Shown in pieces: positions 6,116 to 6,992 of a DNA stretch of 6,992 nucleotides. The stretch's first letter is position 1, and each line of letters opens with the position of its first letter. The notes under the pieces were generated by a model. The model saw nothing but the letters and a program-made list of their open reading frames with translations, did not search any database and was not told where the DNA came from. The translations under genes were made by a program, and so were the position numbers. Origin of the DNA: Burkholderiales bacterium (GTDB lineage: Bacteria; Pseudomonadota; Gammaproteobacteria; Burkholderiales; SG8-39); the NCBI GenBank assembly GCA_016649475.1, contig JAENXP010000113.1:1-6992 (forward strand), written 5' to 3'.

Positions 6116-6992
6116 ATGTCCGAAACCTTTGACGGAAAACTGGTCGTCGCCATATCCTCGCGCGCGCTGTTCGACCTGGAGCAAAGCAACCGCGTGTTCG
6201 AGGAGCAGGGCGTCGCGGCGTATCACGCCTATCAGCGCGAACACGAAGACGAAATCCTCCGGCCCGGCATCGCTTTCGGCCTGGTGAACAAGCTGTTGGC
6301 GCTCAACCGGCGCGACCCTCCGCGGGTGGAAGTGATCCTGCTGTCGCGCAATACCGCCGACACCGGCCTGCGGATCATGAATTCGATCGAGCATTACCGG
6401 CTGAACATTTCGCGCGCCGCCTTCACCGGCGGCGAGAGCACCTACCCCTACGTGCCGGCCTTCGACGCGCATCTGTTCCTGTCGGCCAACCCGGAGGACG
6501 TGCGCCAGGCGCTCGCAGCGGGGCATGCAGCGGCCACCATCCTGCCGTCCAACGTCGGGCAGAACCCGGCACCCGAGGGGGAACTGCGCATCGCCTTCGA
6601 CGGCGATGCGGTGCTGTTCTCCGACGAAGCCGAGCAGGTATACAAGCGCGACGGCCTCGAAGCTTTCGACCGCAGCGAAACCCGGGCCGCAAGGGAGCCG
6701 CTCTCGGGCGGGCCGTTCAAGAATTTCCTCGCCGCGCTGCACCGCATCCAGTCCGAATACCCGCCGGAAAGCTCGCCCATACGCACCGCGCTGGTGACGG
6801 CACGCGGCGCGCCCGCGCACGAACGCGTGATCCGCACCCTGCGCGCGTGGAATATCCGCATCGACGAGGCGCTGTTTCTCGGCGGACTCGACAAGGGACG
6901 TTTTCTGAAAGCGTTCGGCGCGGACATCTTTTTCGACGACCAGCAGGGCCATTGCGAATCGGCTGCCATGCACGTGACTACCGGGCATGTAC
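6116..6992 (+). CDS. Cytosolic 5'-nucleotidase (PF06189 family), 3' end beyond the window
   Basis: The frame is open from ATG 6116 to the window edge, giving 292 residues. The family (related to eukaryotic cytosolic 5'-nucleotidase I) hydrolyses nucleoside 5'-monophosphates to nucleosides and phosphate. Visible family blocks are KLVVAISSRALFDLE (8-22), EQGVAAYHAYQREHEDE (30-46), ILLSRNTADTGLRIMNSIEHY (74-94), the HAD-like FDGDAVLFSDE (161-171, Asp162 and Asp164 likely catalytic) and IFFDDQQGHCESA (271-283). Only a short C-terminal piece should be missing. The start is chosen from the family alignment pattern; the ribosome binding site is poor (an AAGCGAG too far upstream). An in-frame GTG at 6053 is possible but would add unconserved residues. 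The gene lies 115 bases after tRNA-Gly on the same strand with no obvious promoter between. Confidence 0.92.
   Translation, partial: MSETFDGKLVVAISSRALFDLEQSNRVFEEQGVAAYHAYQREHEDEILRPGIAFGLVNKLLALNRRDPPRVEVILLSRNTADTGLRIMNSIEHYRLNISRAAFTGGESTYPYVPAFDAHLFLSANPEDVRQALAAGHAAATILPSNVGQNPAPEGELRIAFDGDAVLFSDEAEQVYKRDGLEAFDRSETRAAREPLSGGPFKNFLAALHRIQSEYPPESSPIRTALVTARGAPAHERVIRTLRAWNIRIDEALFLGGLDKGRFLKAFGADIFFDDQQGHCESAAMHVTTGHV

Noticed and set aside
5936..6988. 350-codon open frame on the minus strand at the right end
   Set aside because: It runs through the tRNA gene and lies antisense to a clear 5'-nucleotidase, so it is a shadow frame.

Overview
The window is about 7 kb of GC-rich bacterial chromosome. 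Gene style (a CbbR-like LysR regulator, a CCA-encoding tRNA-Gly(CCC), a PF06189-type 5'-nucleotidase, strong GC bias at third codon positions) suggests a proteobacterium, most likely a betaproteobacterium. That placement is inference. I see no mobile element, CRISPR array or rRNA.

Layout, left to right. (1) Positions 1-890, plus strand: an envelope protein of unknown function with a signal peptide, a beta-rich ectodomain, a Pro/Thr-rich linker and one membrane helix. A C-terminal double-CxxC zinc ribbon lies in a different reading frame (783-890), so the gene looks frameshifted. (2) Positions 917-4336, minus strand: a 1139-residue P2A (SERCA-like) cation-export ATPase fused in frame to a universal stress protein (Usp) domain with a possible extra C-terminal membrane helix. 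An internal ribosome binding site and ATG could also give a free Usp protein. (3) Positions 4337-4819: a 483-base divergent control region. It holds a cluster of ATTACG/CGTAAT half-sites, an extended -10 promoter facing right, and a yybP-ykoY manganese riboswitch on the plus strand. (4) Positions 4820-5833, plus strand: a LysR-type regulator read from the riboswitch leader. (5) Positions 5925-6000: tRNA-Gly(CCC) behind a perfect TATAAT box. (6) Positions 6116 to the right edge: a cytosolic 5'-nucleotidase, cut off by the window end.

The most interesting point is the middle. yybP-ykoY riboswitches sense Mn2+ and normally sit directly upstream of Mn exporters, including P2-type ATPases of the kind found here. 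In this window the riboswitch instead heads the transcript of a LysR regulator, while the ATPase-Usp gene lies divergently on the other strand behind LysR-type operator-like repeats. I infer a two-step circuit: Mn2+ turns on the regulator through the riboswitch, and the regulator then controls the divergent exporter-stress-protein fusion. The bases around the regulator's ribosome binding site can pair with the 5' strand of riboswitch helix P1, which suggests translational control. The riboswitch is read directly from the sequence. The circuit is a hypothesis.
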